This document shows positions 36,625 to 46,289 of a DNA stretch of 64,000 nt, in pieces; the first letter of the stretch is position 1; each line of letters starts with the position of its first letter. This stretch comes from an uncultured Bacteroidales bacterium (GTDB lineage: Bacteria > Bacteroidota > Bacteroidia > Bacteroidales > UBA932), in the NCBI GenBank assembly GCA_945874155.1, contig CAMCFO010000006.1:23889-87888 (forward strand). Reading direction: 5' to 3'. The notes under the pieces were generated by a model, which saw only the letters and a list, made by a program, of their open reading frames with translations, was not told where the DNA came from and ran no database searches. The position numbers and the translations under genes were made by a program.

Positions 36625-38157
36625 TTATTCAACGTTAAGAACAGCCTTGTGAATCTTGCCACCGTGGTTGTAGTCACCGATATACATCTCCACGCCTTCG
36701 GCATTAGGGTCCTGAGCGTATCCTTCCGGCCAGGAACCTGTTACCCAGCCTTTCCCGCCATCGTGTACGAATGCTACGGTTGCATCCTCATATCCTTTCT
36801 TTCCGGGTTTGATTACATAGGTACCCATACTTGCATCACTCAGCCAGATACAGTCTCTGCTGTCCACCGTAAGTCCAAGAATCTCGCCCTTGAACCTTGC
36901 AGTGAGAGGATTGCGGAATTCACCGGTAGAAATTGCATCTGTACCTTCCTCCAGACTTCCTGCAATCAGAGTCTGTTTTCCATCTTTGTCCACAGAATAC
37001 AATGCAGGGGCTTTATTTGTATTATTGTGCATTGCAACAATGAGATTACCGTTGTTGTCAAATGCCATATTCTTGACAGTTACATCATCAAAGTGAGTGA
37101 AGAGAGTCTTTCCGGCATTGTTCTCATCAGCAGTCTTGTCGCAGCTGTAAGCATCTTTGGCAAATTTCCAGACATTTCCGTCATTGGCTGTACAAACATA
37201 CATATTGTCATCTTTGTCAAATTTGACTGTCATAGCTCCTGCAAGACCTGTGGCAAGGTCGCCAGCCTCCTTTGTCTCAAGATTGATCCACCTTACGCAG
37301 CTATGTCCCTGAAATGCCACAAAGAGCATTTTGGAGTCACGGGTATTCTGTGCAAGTCCGCGTGCACGACGACCGTCTGTCCTGCTATAGATAACATCAG
37401 ACGCTCCTGTTTTAACATCTACAAGGCAGACTTCACCAGCTCTTGTTCCCATAGCCAGACGGCCGTCCTTGAGGAACAGCAAGCCATATACATTCTTTTC
37501 ACTGCCCTCAGCGAGTTTGTCCGAAACATTGACAACCTCTCCGGTGCAATAATAAACATCCTTGTTATACTTGAACTGTGCAGGGGAATAAGCGGTCACG
37601 CCATTCACAGTCACTTTAACATCATAAGAGCCCGGATCGTTATATGGAACTTCAACTGTGAGTTCGGTTGGGGTCGCTGCGATCACCACGGCAGCAATCT
37701 CACCGAATGTCACGGCATTGAGACCTGCAACAGCGCTGAAGTTCTTGCCCAAAATTTTAATCTCATCCTGGTCATATCCGGATTGTGCGCTGAGAGACGA
37801 AATCATCACTTTTGTGCTCTCAAGGTATGTGAATTTGAGATTTTCAGTCTTCTGGTCTCCGAGAACCACTTTCACGACACACTCGCCAGGTTCATTCTCT
37901 GGAACGACAACGGAGATTGTGGTAGTTGTCGAAGACAAAACAGTAGCCTTAACATCTCTGAAGAACACCTCGACTCCGTCCCCGAAATTCTTTCCTGTAA
38001 TGGTCACCTCAGTTCCCACTTCACCCTCAGAGGGATTGATGGCTGTAGTTTCGAGAGTATTACCCTCCCCCGGAACTGGTTCCGGTTCATTGTTCTTTGA
38101 ACAAGATACCGATGCAAGAGCCGCAGCTATTGCCAAAATGGACGCAAACTTTTTCAT
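36625..38157 (-). CDS. IPT/TIG-domain lipoprotein with C-terminal beta-propeller (copy 1)
   Basis: 510 residues; lipoprotein signal ALASVSCSKN. Two TIG immunoglobulin-like domains follow: INPSEGEVGTEVTITGKNFG (about residues 38-115) and ISSLSAQSGYDQDEIKILG (about 118-198). From about residue 205 comes a propeller with MTVKFDKDDNMYVCTANDGNVWKF and LGLTVDSRDCIWLSDASMG. It ends in MYIGDYNHGGKIHKAVLNVE. TIG plus NHL proteins in PULs act as surface glycan-binding proteins placed outside SusD. Nothing suggests catalysis. A 499-codon open frame on the other strand is a shadow. Confidence 0.82.
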   Translation of the reverse strand: MKKFASILAIAAALASVSCSKNNEPEPVPGEGNTLETTAINPSEGEVGTEVTITGKNFGDGVEVFFRDVKATVLSSTTTTISVVVPENEPGECVVKVVLGDQKTENLKFTYLESTKVMISSLSAQSGYDQDEIKILGKNFSAVAGLNAVTFGEIAAVVIAATPTELTVEVPYNDPGSYDVKVTVNGVTAYSPAQFKYNKDVYYCTGEVVNVSDKLAEGSEKNVYGLLFLKDGRLAMGTRAGEVCLVDVKTGASDVIYSRTDGRRARGLAQNTRDSKMLFVAFQGHSCVRWINLETKEAGDLATGLAGAMTVKFDKDDNMYVCTANDGNVWKFAKDAYSCDKTADENNAGKTLFTHFDDVTVKNMAFDNNGNLIVAMHNNTNKAPALYSVDKDGKQTLIAGSLEEGTDAISTGEFRNPLTARFKGEILGLTVDSRDCIWLSDASMGTYVIKPGKKGYEDATVAFVHDGGKGWVTGSWPEGYAQDPNAEGVEMYIGDYNHGGKIHKAVLNVE

Positions 38158-38189
38158 TGTTGAATTTGGTTTTTAGTTAATGTTTAATG

Positions 38190-39659
38190 TTATTTGAATG
38201 AAATTGGAATCTTGATGATTGCCCCGTCGTGATGCCAACGGGCGCCGCTGTAAAGTCCGTCTCGCGAAGGGCTGAATTTCATACCGTAAGGGATGAAACT
38301 GTCGGAGATGCAGTCCAGTTCCGCATTTGAGTCTCCCTTTGCCAACTTGGCCACCCATACGGTCTTTGAACCAGCATCGTTCAGATATATGTCTTTCCTC
38401 TGCCGGTCAACAGTGAGAGTCGTTATTTCAGAGAAGGAGTCTCCGGTCTTGATGGCCGGGTCTCCCGGATATCTGCCCAAAAGCAATTGCTGCCTGGTGC
38501 TTCCGTCAGGTGAGACTCGCCAAAGACCGCAGTACTGTAGAGCTACGATGAAGTTGCCTTCCCAGTCAAAATCGAATGTGATTATGTCGGAACCGCTCTC
38601 TTCCCCTTCAACACAGCTCAAGTCCTTGAAATCAAACAACGGAACTGCATCTGTTGTTCCGGCTGCAACCTTGTAACAAGTCTTGCCTGAAGAACTTGCA
38701 ACATACATATTTCCCTGAGCATCAAATCTCACACAGACAGGGCTCTGAATTTCCGGAACAAGGTTTATGAATGTGACAGCCGAACCGAGAGGGTCGAACC
38801 ATCCCACCGTGTTGGACTTCGGGAACGCCCCATAAAGCATTCCGTCCGCCTCATTCAGAGTCAGTTCCGTACAGCGTTTGTTCTCAAGTTCATAATCTAC
38901 GACCCAATCGGTCACCTTCAGAGACAGGAAATTGAATATATGGAAAGGATGTGTAGCTTCATAGGAACCGAAAATAACATTGTTATCATCAACGAAGTGC
39001 AGACAATTTGCCTGGACATACGATGCCTTCTCCACAAACTGGTCGTAATCCATCGTGCCGTACCGGAAGGATTCTTCACTTTCCATATCCTCCTTTCCAG
39101 CAACGGAAACGACAAGTTTATGCTCCTCACCTTCATCAAAATCAGGAGCTTTCAACACAATCCTGGTTCTGGATGCCGATAGTATTTCTGCAGCTTTGCC
39201 GCCTATGGTAACGGAGTTTTCTTCGAATACGTCACTAAAGGTGGAACCTGAAAGTGTCAGCTTTGTACCTCCCTCACCCACGAGAGGTTCGAAGAAGAAT
39301 GGAGGGCACTCTTCACATTCGAATTCAGGACCGGTGAACTCTTTGTCCCCGACCTTGATTATTACAGGGTACCTGCCCTGAGGATTATAGGGAAGCTTGC
39401 ACTTGAGCATTGTGATGCTGGTCTGCACAGGAGTCAAAGGCTCCCCGTTTATGGTAACCTTGTTTTCGCTCGGAACTGTTGAGAAGCCTGAGCCAACTAT
39501 TGTAATGATATCAGGAGCCTTGCCGCTTTGGGGGTAGATTCCCGTAATCTTGAGTTCTGCCTTACCCTCGGTTGCTGCAAAAGGGTCCTCTGCCTGCGTG
39601 CAGGAAACCAGCAAGCCGAGAGAGGCCATTATTGTATATAAGAACAATCTTGTTTTCAT
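38190..39659 (-). CDS. IPT/TIG-domain lipoprotein with C-terminal beta-propeller (copy 2)
   Basis: 489 residues; lipoprotein signal LGLLVSCTQAED. Two TIG domains (ITGIYPQSGKAPDIITIVGSGF and FFEPLVGEGGTKLTLSGSTF) fill about residues 35-200. A propeller follows (VRFDAQGNMYVASSSGKTCYKV, FDFDWEGNFIVALQYCGLW, LTVDRQRKDIYLNDAGSKTVW). It has the same layout as the neighbour at 36625-38157 but with low similarity, so it is probably an old duplication that now binds a different part of the ligand. The gap to the next gene is 32 bp on the same strand. Confidence 0.82.
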   Translation of the reverse strand: MKTRLFLYTIMASLGLLVSCTQAEDPFAATEGKAELKITGIYPQSGKAPDIITIVGSGFSTVPSENKVTINGEPLTPVQTSITMLKCKLPYNPQGRYPVIIKVGDKEFTGPEFECEECPPFFFEPLVGEGGTKLTLSGSTFSDVFEENSVTIGGKAAEILSASRTRIVLKAPDFDEGEEHKLVVSVAGKEDMESEESFRYGTMDYDQFVEKASYVQANCLHFVDDNNVIFGSYEATHPFHIFNFLSLKVTDWVVDYELENKRCTELTLNEADGMLYGAFPKSNTVGWFDPLGSAVTFINLVPEIQSPVCVRFDAQGNMYVASSSGKTCYKVAAGTTDAVPLFDFKDLSCVEGEESGSDIITFDFDWEGNFIVALQYCGLWRVSPDGSTRQQLLLGRYPGDPAIKTGDSFSEITTLTVDRQRKDIYLNDAGSKTVWVAKLAKGDSNAELDCISDSFIPYGMKFSPSRDGLYSGARWHHDGAIIKIPISFK

Positions 39660-39687
39660 AACTATTTGATTTTACAGGAAGAATTTA

Positions 39688-40977
39688 TCAGGGATCCAGG
39701 GGATCGACACTGCCAAGAGTCAATGAATTCTTGGACGGAAGCAGTATCTTTGAGTAATTATCCAGACGATTCCTGAAAGTAATCGGCATATACCCGAACT
39801 CATTGTAACAGCGCTGACGGAATGTATCAGCCTCCATATCGTCCATAATGTAATTCTGCATAACCATAAGAGCCTCTTTCTCAAATGGAAAACCATAACG
39901 CCAGAGGACACGGGATACGTTTCTGAAATTTGTCGGAGTATGACGTGCGTGAGGCTCCATAATTATGGCGGACTCAGGAATGCCCTTTTTCATAAGGTAG
40001 CTCTTCATAACATCTGCCTCGCATTCCTTTGTCTTGAACGGATGTATGCGGCCTCCTGAAACGATAATGAAAGGTGCCTTCTTGGCCTTCCACTTCGTGT
40101 AGGCATAATCGCAACGCTCCTGAGCCTGGGCATGGAAGACCGTAGTTTCGTCACTGCAACCGAGAACTATGATTGCTGAATAATCATATTTGCTGAAATC
40201 GGTGGTGGCGATGGCATCACAGGCAGCTTTGTTCCGGCCTTGCTTGAGAGATTCGAACAAAGTAGGTTCTTCCTGACGTTCGTGTGCCTTGAGAATGTTG
40301 AACATTCCGGCCACGGCCAAATCCGAGAACATTCCTGATGCTGATGCATTTTGCTGCACCTCGGACACTGCCTCTGCCAATTGACCGTCAGTAGCTGTTC
40401 TCCGGTCATCGTAACAGTGAACATCCCTCGTTGCGGTCCCATAAATATCAACAATCATTTTTATGACTTGCGCATCGTGAGCCCAGGCAGCACGAATAAG
40501 GCGTTTTGCAGAAGTGGCATTGGAGAAATAATAGCATCCGGATGGAACGAGATGGTCGGTCACGAGGCGGTCCCAGGCATTTCCTGCCTCCCACAGAGAC
40601 TCGAAATGGTCTCCAATCTGACTGATTTCAGCCGCAGTGAAACATAGGGCCTGGAATTTACCATCCAAATCCGAAGATTCCGTCAGCCTTGAATACTTTG
40701 CCGCCTCCACATCATTGAGGAACTTGTCCTTCGCAACAATTGTTCTCATTTCAGGCAGATTCCTGAGCAGGGACACGAAGTAGCATTCCTTGGTTATGAG
40801 CTGGGTGACTTCCACCAACTCGTAATCCTGGCTCGGCTCAATTGAGAATTCCTCCGTAGCAGGCGGCTCAGGTTCTGATCCAGGACCGGAATCCGGAACG
40901 GGTGGTGGTGTCACGACACTTGTGGTACACCCAAACAGCAGTAAGGCTGCCCCAAATAAAAGATTCATAATTTTCAT
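39688..40977 (-). CDS. DUF218 (ElyC/SanA/YdcF-like) lipoprotein
   Basis: 429 residues. The signal MNLLFGAALLLFGCTTS is followed by a Pro/Glu-rich linker. A helical region of about 210 residues of unknown role comes next. The DUF218 domain from about residue 255 shows SAIIVLGCSDET, APFIIVSGGRIHPF, KECEADVMKSYLMKKGIPE and EPHARHTPTNF. DUF218 proteins in other bacteria affect cell-envelope metabolism; none has a firmly known reaction. Its place between susD and the TIG-propeller genes makes it part of PUL 2. Function there is unknown, and a surface glycan or lipid-linked glycan substrate is only a guess. Confidence 0.7.
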   Translation of the reverse strand: MKIMNLLFGAALLLFGCTTSVVTPPPVPDSGPGSEPEPPATEEFSIEPSQDYELVEVTQLITKECYFVSLLRNLPEMRTIVAKDKFLNDVEAAKYSRLTESSDLDGKFQALCFTAAEISQIGDHFESLWEAGNAWDRLVTDHLVPSGCYYFSNATSAKRLIRAAWAHDAQVIKMIVDIYGTATRDVHCYDDRRTATDGQLAEAVSEVQQNASASGMFSDLAVAGMFNILKAHERQEEPTLFESLKQGRNKAACDAIATTDFSKYDYSAIIVLGCSDETTVFHAQAQERCDYAYTKWKAKKAPFIIVSGGRIHPFKTKECEADVMKSYLMKKGIPESAIIMEPHARHTPTNFRNVSRVLWRYGFPFEKEALMVMQNYIMDDMEADTFRQRCYNEFGYMPITFRNRLDNYSKILLPSKNSLTLGSVDPLDP

Positions 40978-40998
40978 ATACTTTGTTTATGAGGTCCA

Positions 40999-42768
40999 TC
41001 AATATCCCAAACCGTCTATCCAGCCAGGATTTTGGGTAAGGCTTGGATTCAGACGGCGCTCCTGGACAGGAACGGGCTGAAGATAATCCCTGCCTTCATT
41101 CCAGTTCTTGACTTTGTCTGAATTTATGAGAATACATCCTGAAGTACCATTTTCCAGAATTACCTCCTGGCCAAGCTGACGGTACACAATGTCTCCCTCA
41201 TCCGGTTTATTGCCAGACCAGATACATACATCCGCTTTTCCGTCACCGTCGAGATCGAAGGATCCGGTGCCCGGGAAATACATTCCCTTGAAAGGCATAG
41301 TCTGCCCGTATTGCTGGCGAAGAAAGGCCGACCCTTCCTTCCATCTCATCATATCATCCCATCTGAAGCCCTCCTGAAGAAGTTCAATGCTGCGTTCGCG
41401 ACGCACTTCCATAATGATTCCCTTGTTAGTCTGGTCCACATTGTGGAAGAAAATCTGCTCGAGTACAGGATCCGGATTTGACTTTGCCTGCGCAAGGTTC
41501 AGCATCCCCGTCATCCCTACGCGTTTGCGGAGTTTGTTTATGGTAATATCTATGTCATCCTGCGTGATGGTTCCGAGTTCTGCCTTGGCCTCGGCATAGT
41601 TGAGCATAGCCTCCGCAAGACGGAAGAGAGGAACTGAAGTCCACGATTTTGCGTTACCGTCCATATCTGTCTTGGAAAGGTATTTCGTCAACTGGTACCC
41701 GGTGATGGAGACTGACAAATCCGGTGCGAGTGTCTGTGACTGACCTATCCTCGTGTAGCCCGGAGTTCGGATTGACTGCGCAAGGCGCGGATCCCTGTCC
41801 TGTACTTCATCATAAAAAGACATTGTCTTGTAACCCGGATTATCGGTAAAACGGCTGCCGTCATTCATCAGATAAGTGTTTACGAAGTCCTTTTCAAGGC
41901 CGAGAAGACCTGTCGTAGAGGAAAGACGGTAGTAGTTTGAATCGTGGTAAACCTGATTGGTGAGATCATAGCATCTGGAAAGCAGGACCTCATCCGTATA
42001 AGGGTCAGTCTGGACGAAAATGTCACGATAGTCTTCAGACGGAGTGCCGGTGTCGTGCAGAGTATAAGGTCCGTCGGTGAGGAGTGTATATGCTGCCTTT
42101 GCCGCAAGGTCAAGATAGACATCAGCATCCGGGATATTGAATTCCGTATGGTATTTTCTCCAGGTTCCCTCATAAAGACAGATTCTGGATTTAAGCAGAA
42201 GCGCGGTCCACTTGTTCACATAGTTGGCGGATTTCGATTCCGGAAGATTTGCGATGGCGAAATCCAGGTCCTCCATCATATTCTCAAGAACCTCGGTACG
42301 AGGAGTCCTGGGTTTGTACAGGTCAGGGTCCTTGTCGCCCAACACCCTGTCGTACCAGGGCACATCCCCGAATTTCTTGACCATCTTGAAATAGAAGTAT
42401 GCTCTGAAGAAGCGGGCTTCCCCGTCATACGTGTTGCGCACCTTCTCGCTTGTACACTGATGGGAATGTTCAAGGAAGAAATTTATGTTCCTCAGGTCGG
42501 TCCACACCCAGTCTCCTCCGGTATTCGGAATGACCCTGGTTCCACGAATCGCATCGGACATATCCCTTCCGACTACGTCATCAGTACTTTCCTCATAGAA
42601 TGTTGCAGCACCCGGGAGTGCGCTGTAAAATGAATTGCAATACAGCCGCAGGTCATTTTCAGTCCTGAAGAAGTTTTCAGGCGAAATCTGGTCTTCCGGG
42701 AACTCGTCAAGAGAGCAGGAGGACAGGAGCAGTGTGGCAATTGCTATATATAAAATACTCTTTTTCAT
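40999..42768 (-). CDS. susD-like: SusD/RagB-family outer-membrane lipoprotein (PUL 2)
   Basis: 589 residues. The signal is LYIAIATLLLSSCSLDEFPED, followed by the usual PENFFRTENDLRLYCNSFY. Helical TPR-like blocks and the SusD C-terminal QNPGWIDGLGY ending are present. VPLFRLAEAMLNYAEAKAELG is a recognisable family block. It starts 12 bp after susC and would bind the PUL 2 glycan over the SusC barrel. It is more diverged from the PUL 1 SusD than two copies of one system would be, so the loci likely handle different substrates. Confidence 0.95.
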   Translation of the reverse strand: MKKSILYIAIATLLLSSCSLDEFPEDQISPENFFRTENDLRLYCNSFYSALPGAATFYEESTDDVVGRDMSDAIRGTRVIPNTGGDWVWTDLRNINFFLEHSHQCTSEKVRNTYDGEARFFRAYFYFKMVKKFGDVPWYDRVLGDKDPDLYKPRTPRTEVLENMMEDLDFAIANLPESKSANYVNKWTALLLKSRICLYEGTWRKYHTEFNIPDADVYLDLAAKAAYTLLTDGPYTLHDTGTPSEDYRDIFVQTDPYTDEVLLSRCYDLTNQVYHDSNYYRLSSTTGLLGLEKDFVNTYLMNDGSRFTDNPGYKTMSFYDEVQDRDPRLAQSIRTPGYTRIGQSQTLAPDLSVSITGYQLTKYLSKTDMDGNAKSWTSVPLFRLAEAMLNYAEAKAELGTITQDDIDITINKLRKRVGMTGMLNLAQAKSNPDPVLEQIFFHNVDQTNKGIIMEVRRERSIELLQEGFRWDDMMRWKEGSAFLRQQYGQTMPFKGMYFPGTGSFDLDGDGKADVCIWSGNKPDEGDIVYRQLGQEVILENGTSGCILINSDKVKNWNEGRDYLQPVPVQERRLNPSLTQNPGWIDGLGY

Positions 42769-42780
42769 TATTCCGAAACT

Positions 42781-45700
42781 TTAGAAAGTGATGTCTATAC
42801 CGAATGAGAAAGTCCTGGAAAGTGGATATCCGTTACCGTCGTGGTTATAACTTGCGTTGATTTGCTCAGGATCTATATAAGGTGTCTTGAGAGCAGACCA
42901 ATAGAACAGGTTGTCGCCGCTGAAATAAATTCTAAAGTGCTGTATGTGAATTTTCTGCATCCACTTGTCAGGGAAAGTATAACCGAGAGTCAGGTTCTTC
43001 AGACGCAGATACCCAATATTCTGCAGGTAACGGTCATTCACATTCATAAGTGTGCCTTCAGGATCCAGCGCCATATAACCGCGAAGAACAGGGAAATATG
43101 CATCCGGATTATCTTCGCTCCAGCACATTTCACTTGCATCCTTTCTCAGGAAGCTCCAATAAGGACGGGAGAGTGGTCCCCAGAAGCCATAGGACTCCTT
43201 GTCAGGGTACCAGTCCTGATGTCCTATTCCCTGGAAGAAAGCTGAGAAATCAACACCACACCAAGACATATTTAAGCCAAAACTGTAGTTATAACGTGCC
43301 TGAGAATTACCAATGATGGCAAGGTCACCCGGGTCATCTACAGTATAAAGCCCCTGGTCTATGATTCCGTCCTCCTTGAGATCGTGAAACTTGACATCAC
43401 CTCCGCGGTAATGGTTCCATTCCACAGAAGGGGAAGCGAGAAGTTTCTTGTTTACAAGACTTTGGTCCACAGTATATGCGGCAGCTTCCGCATCCGACTG
43501 GAAGAGGCTTACTTTGTAACCCCATATTTCACCGATTCTCATACCCTCATAATATGTGGTAAGGGACTTGGTGGGGTTGTCGAACTTTGTGATTTCTGAG
43601 ACACTGTCACCAAATGAGAAATTGAATCCATAGCTGAAAGGCTTGCCGAGAACCTTGCGCTCATCATTGAAACTGAGGGCAAGTTCATATCCCATAGTGC
43701 GAAGGTCACCCGCATTCTGCTGAGGTGAAGCAGTTCCGAACACAGACGGGAGAACGACACCGGGCACAAGCATATCCTTGGTATCTCTTATGTAAAAGTC
43801 TCCGGTAAGATTGATTCTGCTGTCCCAGAAGCCCATATCGATTCCCACGTCGGTTGTCTGGACGGTTTCCCAGGTGAGGTCCTCCGAAACAGCGGAAGGA
43901 GAACTGTATGCGACGGATTTTTCCCCGTTGACAATCCAGGAGGTAAGATTGCCTGACATTGCGGAAATATAAGGGTAATAGTTGCTTCCCTGCTGGTTTC
44001 CAAGCTGGCCGAATGAAGCTCTTATCTTCAAGGAGCTCATAATATCCTTTGCCGGCTCGAAGAAACTCTCTTCACTCACTCTCCAGGCTGCCGATATTGA
44101 CGGGAAGAAACCGAAACGCTTACCCTTGCGGAAACGGGAAGTTCCATCATATCGTCCGTTGAACTCGACAAGATACCTTTCGTCATAATTGTAATTGATT
44201 CTTGCGAATGTACCGAAAAGAGAGTAGGCATGACGTCCACCCTTGACCTTATCGTTCTCCGTACCGAGACTGAGGTCACTGAGGGTGTCGGAAGTAAGGC
44301 CGTCACGCTGGCCCACAAGCCGTTTGTAACTCTTTTGCTCATAGTTCAGACCGACAGTCGCAGACAAAGAATGTTTCTCATTGAATGTCTGGTTATAAGA
44401 CAGGAACACATTAGCAGAATGCTGAGGCTCGAAGATGGAAACCTGCTCCATTGTATTGTAGATTCTGAAAACAGGTAGAGACACCTCTTCCACCACACCC
44501 GGCTCTATGGAGTATGTAATCGGCTGTCTGCGGACGTAATTGTCCTGAATGGATGTCAAATAGGTATAGTCTGCATTGAGCGTCAGGATGTCCTTGTAGA
44601 GATTCAGAATCATTCCCGTCGAAGTCGAAAGTTGGTATGTCTTGTTCTCTCCACCTGCCCCGGCACGGATTGCTGCCAGATAACCGTCTCCGACATAATA
44701 CGTATTCTTTGAAGAGTCATACACATTGGTTCCGTCAGGGTTAACAGGAACATAGAACGGAAGCGCGTGACAGACAATCTGCCTGAAGACCTCACTGCCG
44801 TTCGCCACACCTGTAAATCTGTAGGATTTTGAAGAAAAGGCTGTGTTGTTATAGACCTTGAGCCAAGGTGTCATCTGAGCGTCAACCTTTGAACGGAGAT
44901 TGAAGGAATTGAACTTGTCCGGATTGACCTTCAGGATACCATCCTTTGTATAGAAATTTCCGGAGAGCATAAAATGCAGTTTCTCGGTTCCGCCGGAAAG
45001 GCTGAGGTTGTGGGACTGGGACGGTTGCCAGTCTGAAAAGAAAGTATGCCACCAGTCATAGTTGCCGTAATAGTTGTAGATATCGCGTCCATCAACATTT
45101 TTCACAACAACCCAAGGTCTGGACGGGTCTTCGACAACATCGTTTCTGCGGGCAAGGAGTTCCTGGTAATCTTCGGCGGAGTAGCCTGAGTATGTACGTC
45201 CGATTGTACGAGAGAAGGCATTGTCCACAAGAACAATAGCATCGTAACCGGTAGTGATGAAGTCTGTACTCGTGGTCGGGGTGGCAAAGGCAAAGAAATC
45301 GTTATAAGTTACCGTGAACTTTCCTTCCTTTGCAGTTTTGGTCGTCACAAGCACGACTCCGAAGGCGGCACGTGCTCCGTAGATGGCCGCAGATGCAGCG
45401 TCCTTCAGAACGGAAATGGATTCAATATCTTTCGGATTGACCGCATTGATATCACCTGGCACGCCGTCAATGAGGACGAGAGGAGAACCTCCGTTAATGG
45501 ATGTGAAACCACGCACATTGATATTTCCGCCTGCACCTGGTTCCCCTGAATCAAAGGTGATGGTGACATTCGGCATTGCACCCTGAATCATCTCCGAAAC
45601 GTTTGACAGAGAACGGTTCTCAAGCTGGGAGCCGCTGATAGCATCTACAGCACCGGTAAGGTTCGCCTTTTTCTGGGTACCGTATCCGACCACCACAACC

Positions 45701-46260
45701 TCATCAAGGAAGTTGATATCCTCGACCATTTTGATGTCGATGGTCGAGCGTCCGGATACAAAGGCCTCGACAGAACGGAATCCTATAGATGAGAATACGA
45801 GCACAGACTGCTCCGGAATACCTTCCAGAGTCCAGAATCCGTTCACATCGGCAATTGTACCTATGCCAGTACCTTTCACCTGGATTCCGGCACCGATAAG
45901 GGGCTCTCCGGCATTGTCAACGACCTTGCCGGACACATTGACAGTCTTGGCCTGAGGCTTGGGTTCGGGCAAAATGGCTATGTTGTTGCCGTTAATCTTG
46001 AACGCATAGCCACTGCCTTTGCAGAAAGAGGCGGCAAGAATCTGCTCGACACTTCCCGACTTGACAGGGATTTCCAGCTTGTCGTTCAAGTTAACAATCC
46101 CCTCGTCACAAATGAACGAGTAGTTTGTCTGGCCTTCAATCTCCGAAATCAGGAATGATATGGGCACTGATTTCTGATTCGTATTGATTTTCACATTCTG
46201 CGCTCCGGCAACCAGAGACAGAAAGGCGACAACCAAACAAAGAGTTATCTTTTTCTTCAT
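42781..46260 (-). CDS. susC-like: SusC/RagA TonB-dependent transporter with STN signalling domain (PUL 2)
   Basis: 1159 residues. The Sec signal ends LSLVAGAQ. An STN domain (about residues 24-95: SFLISEIEGQTNYSFICDEG, CKGSGYAFKINGNNIAIL) is followed by the carboxypeptidase-like domain (VNVSGKVVDNAGEPLIGAGI). The plug carries SVLKDAASAAIYGARAAFGVVLV, and the barrel ends in FSFGIDITF. The STN domain is the part that talks to FecR-type anti-sigma factors, and fecR lies just upstream (29 bp). So ligand loading of this transporter likely releases the ECF sigma factor at 49252-49806. Confidence 0.96.
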   Translation of the reverse strand: MKKKITLCLVVAFLSLVAGAQNVKINTNQKSVPISFLISEIEGQTNYSFICDEGIVNLNDKLEIPVKSGSVEQILAASFCKGSGYAFKINGNNIAILPEPKPQAKTVNVSGKVVDNAGEPLIGAGIQVKGTGIGTIADVNGFWTLEGIPEQSVLVFSSIGFRSVEAFVSGRSTIDIKMVEDINFLDEVVVVGYGTQKKANLTGAVDAISGSQLENRSLSNVSEMIQGAMPNVTITFDSGEPGAGGNINVRGFTSINGGSPLVLIDGVPGDINAVNPKDIESISVLKDAASAAIYGARAAFGVVLVTTKTAKEGKFTVTYNDFFAFATPTTSTDFITTGYDAIVLVDNAFSRTIGRTYSGYSAEDYQELLARRNDVVEDPSRPWVVVKNVDGRDIYNYYGNYDWWHTFFSDWQPSQSHNLSLSGGTEKLHFMLSGNFYTKDGILKVNPDKFNSFNLRSKVDAQMTPWLKVYNNTAFSSKSYRFTGVANGSEVFRQIVCHALPFYVPVNPDGTNVYDSSKNTYYVGDGYLAAIRAGAGGENKTYQLSTSTGMILNLYKDILTLNADYTYLTSIQDNYVRRQPITYSIEPGVVEEVSLPVFRIYNTMEQVSIFEPQHSANVFLSYNQTFNEKHSLSATVGLNYEQKSYKRLVGQRDGLTSDTLSDLSLGTENDKVKGGRHAYSLFGTFARINYNYDERYLVEFNGRYDGTSRFRKGKRFGFFPSISAAWRVSEESFFEPAKDIMSSLKIRASFGQLGNQQGSNYYPYISAMSGNLTSWIVNGEKSVAYSSPSAVSEDLTWETVQTTDVGIDMGFWDSRINLTGDFYIRDTKDMLVPGVVLPSVFGTASPQQNAGDLRTMGYELALSFNDERKVLGKPFSYGFNFSFGDSVSEITKFDNPTKSLTTYYEGMRIGEIWGYKVSLFQSDAEAAAYTVDQSLVNKKLLASPSVEWNHYRGGDVKFHDLKEDGIIDQGLYTVDDPGDLAIIGNSQARYNYSFGLNMSWCGVDFSAFFQGIGHQDWYPDKESYGFWGPLSRPYWSFLRKDASEMCWSEDNPDAYFPVLRGYMALDPEGTLMNVNDRYLQNIGYLRLKNLTLGYTFPDKWMQKIHIQHFRIYFSGDNLFYWSALKTPYIDPEQINASYNHDGNGYPLSRTFSFGIDITF

Positions 46261-46289
46261 AACATTTAGGGTTAATAATATATGGCAGT

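Noticed and set aside
36601..38100. 499-codon open frame opposite the TIG-propeller gene
   Set aside because: Shadow frame: Cys-rich, low-complexity-like translation without motifs, and antisense to a well supported lipoprotein gene.
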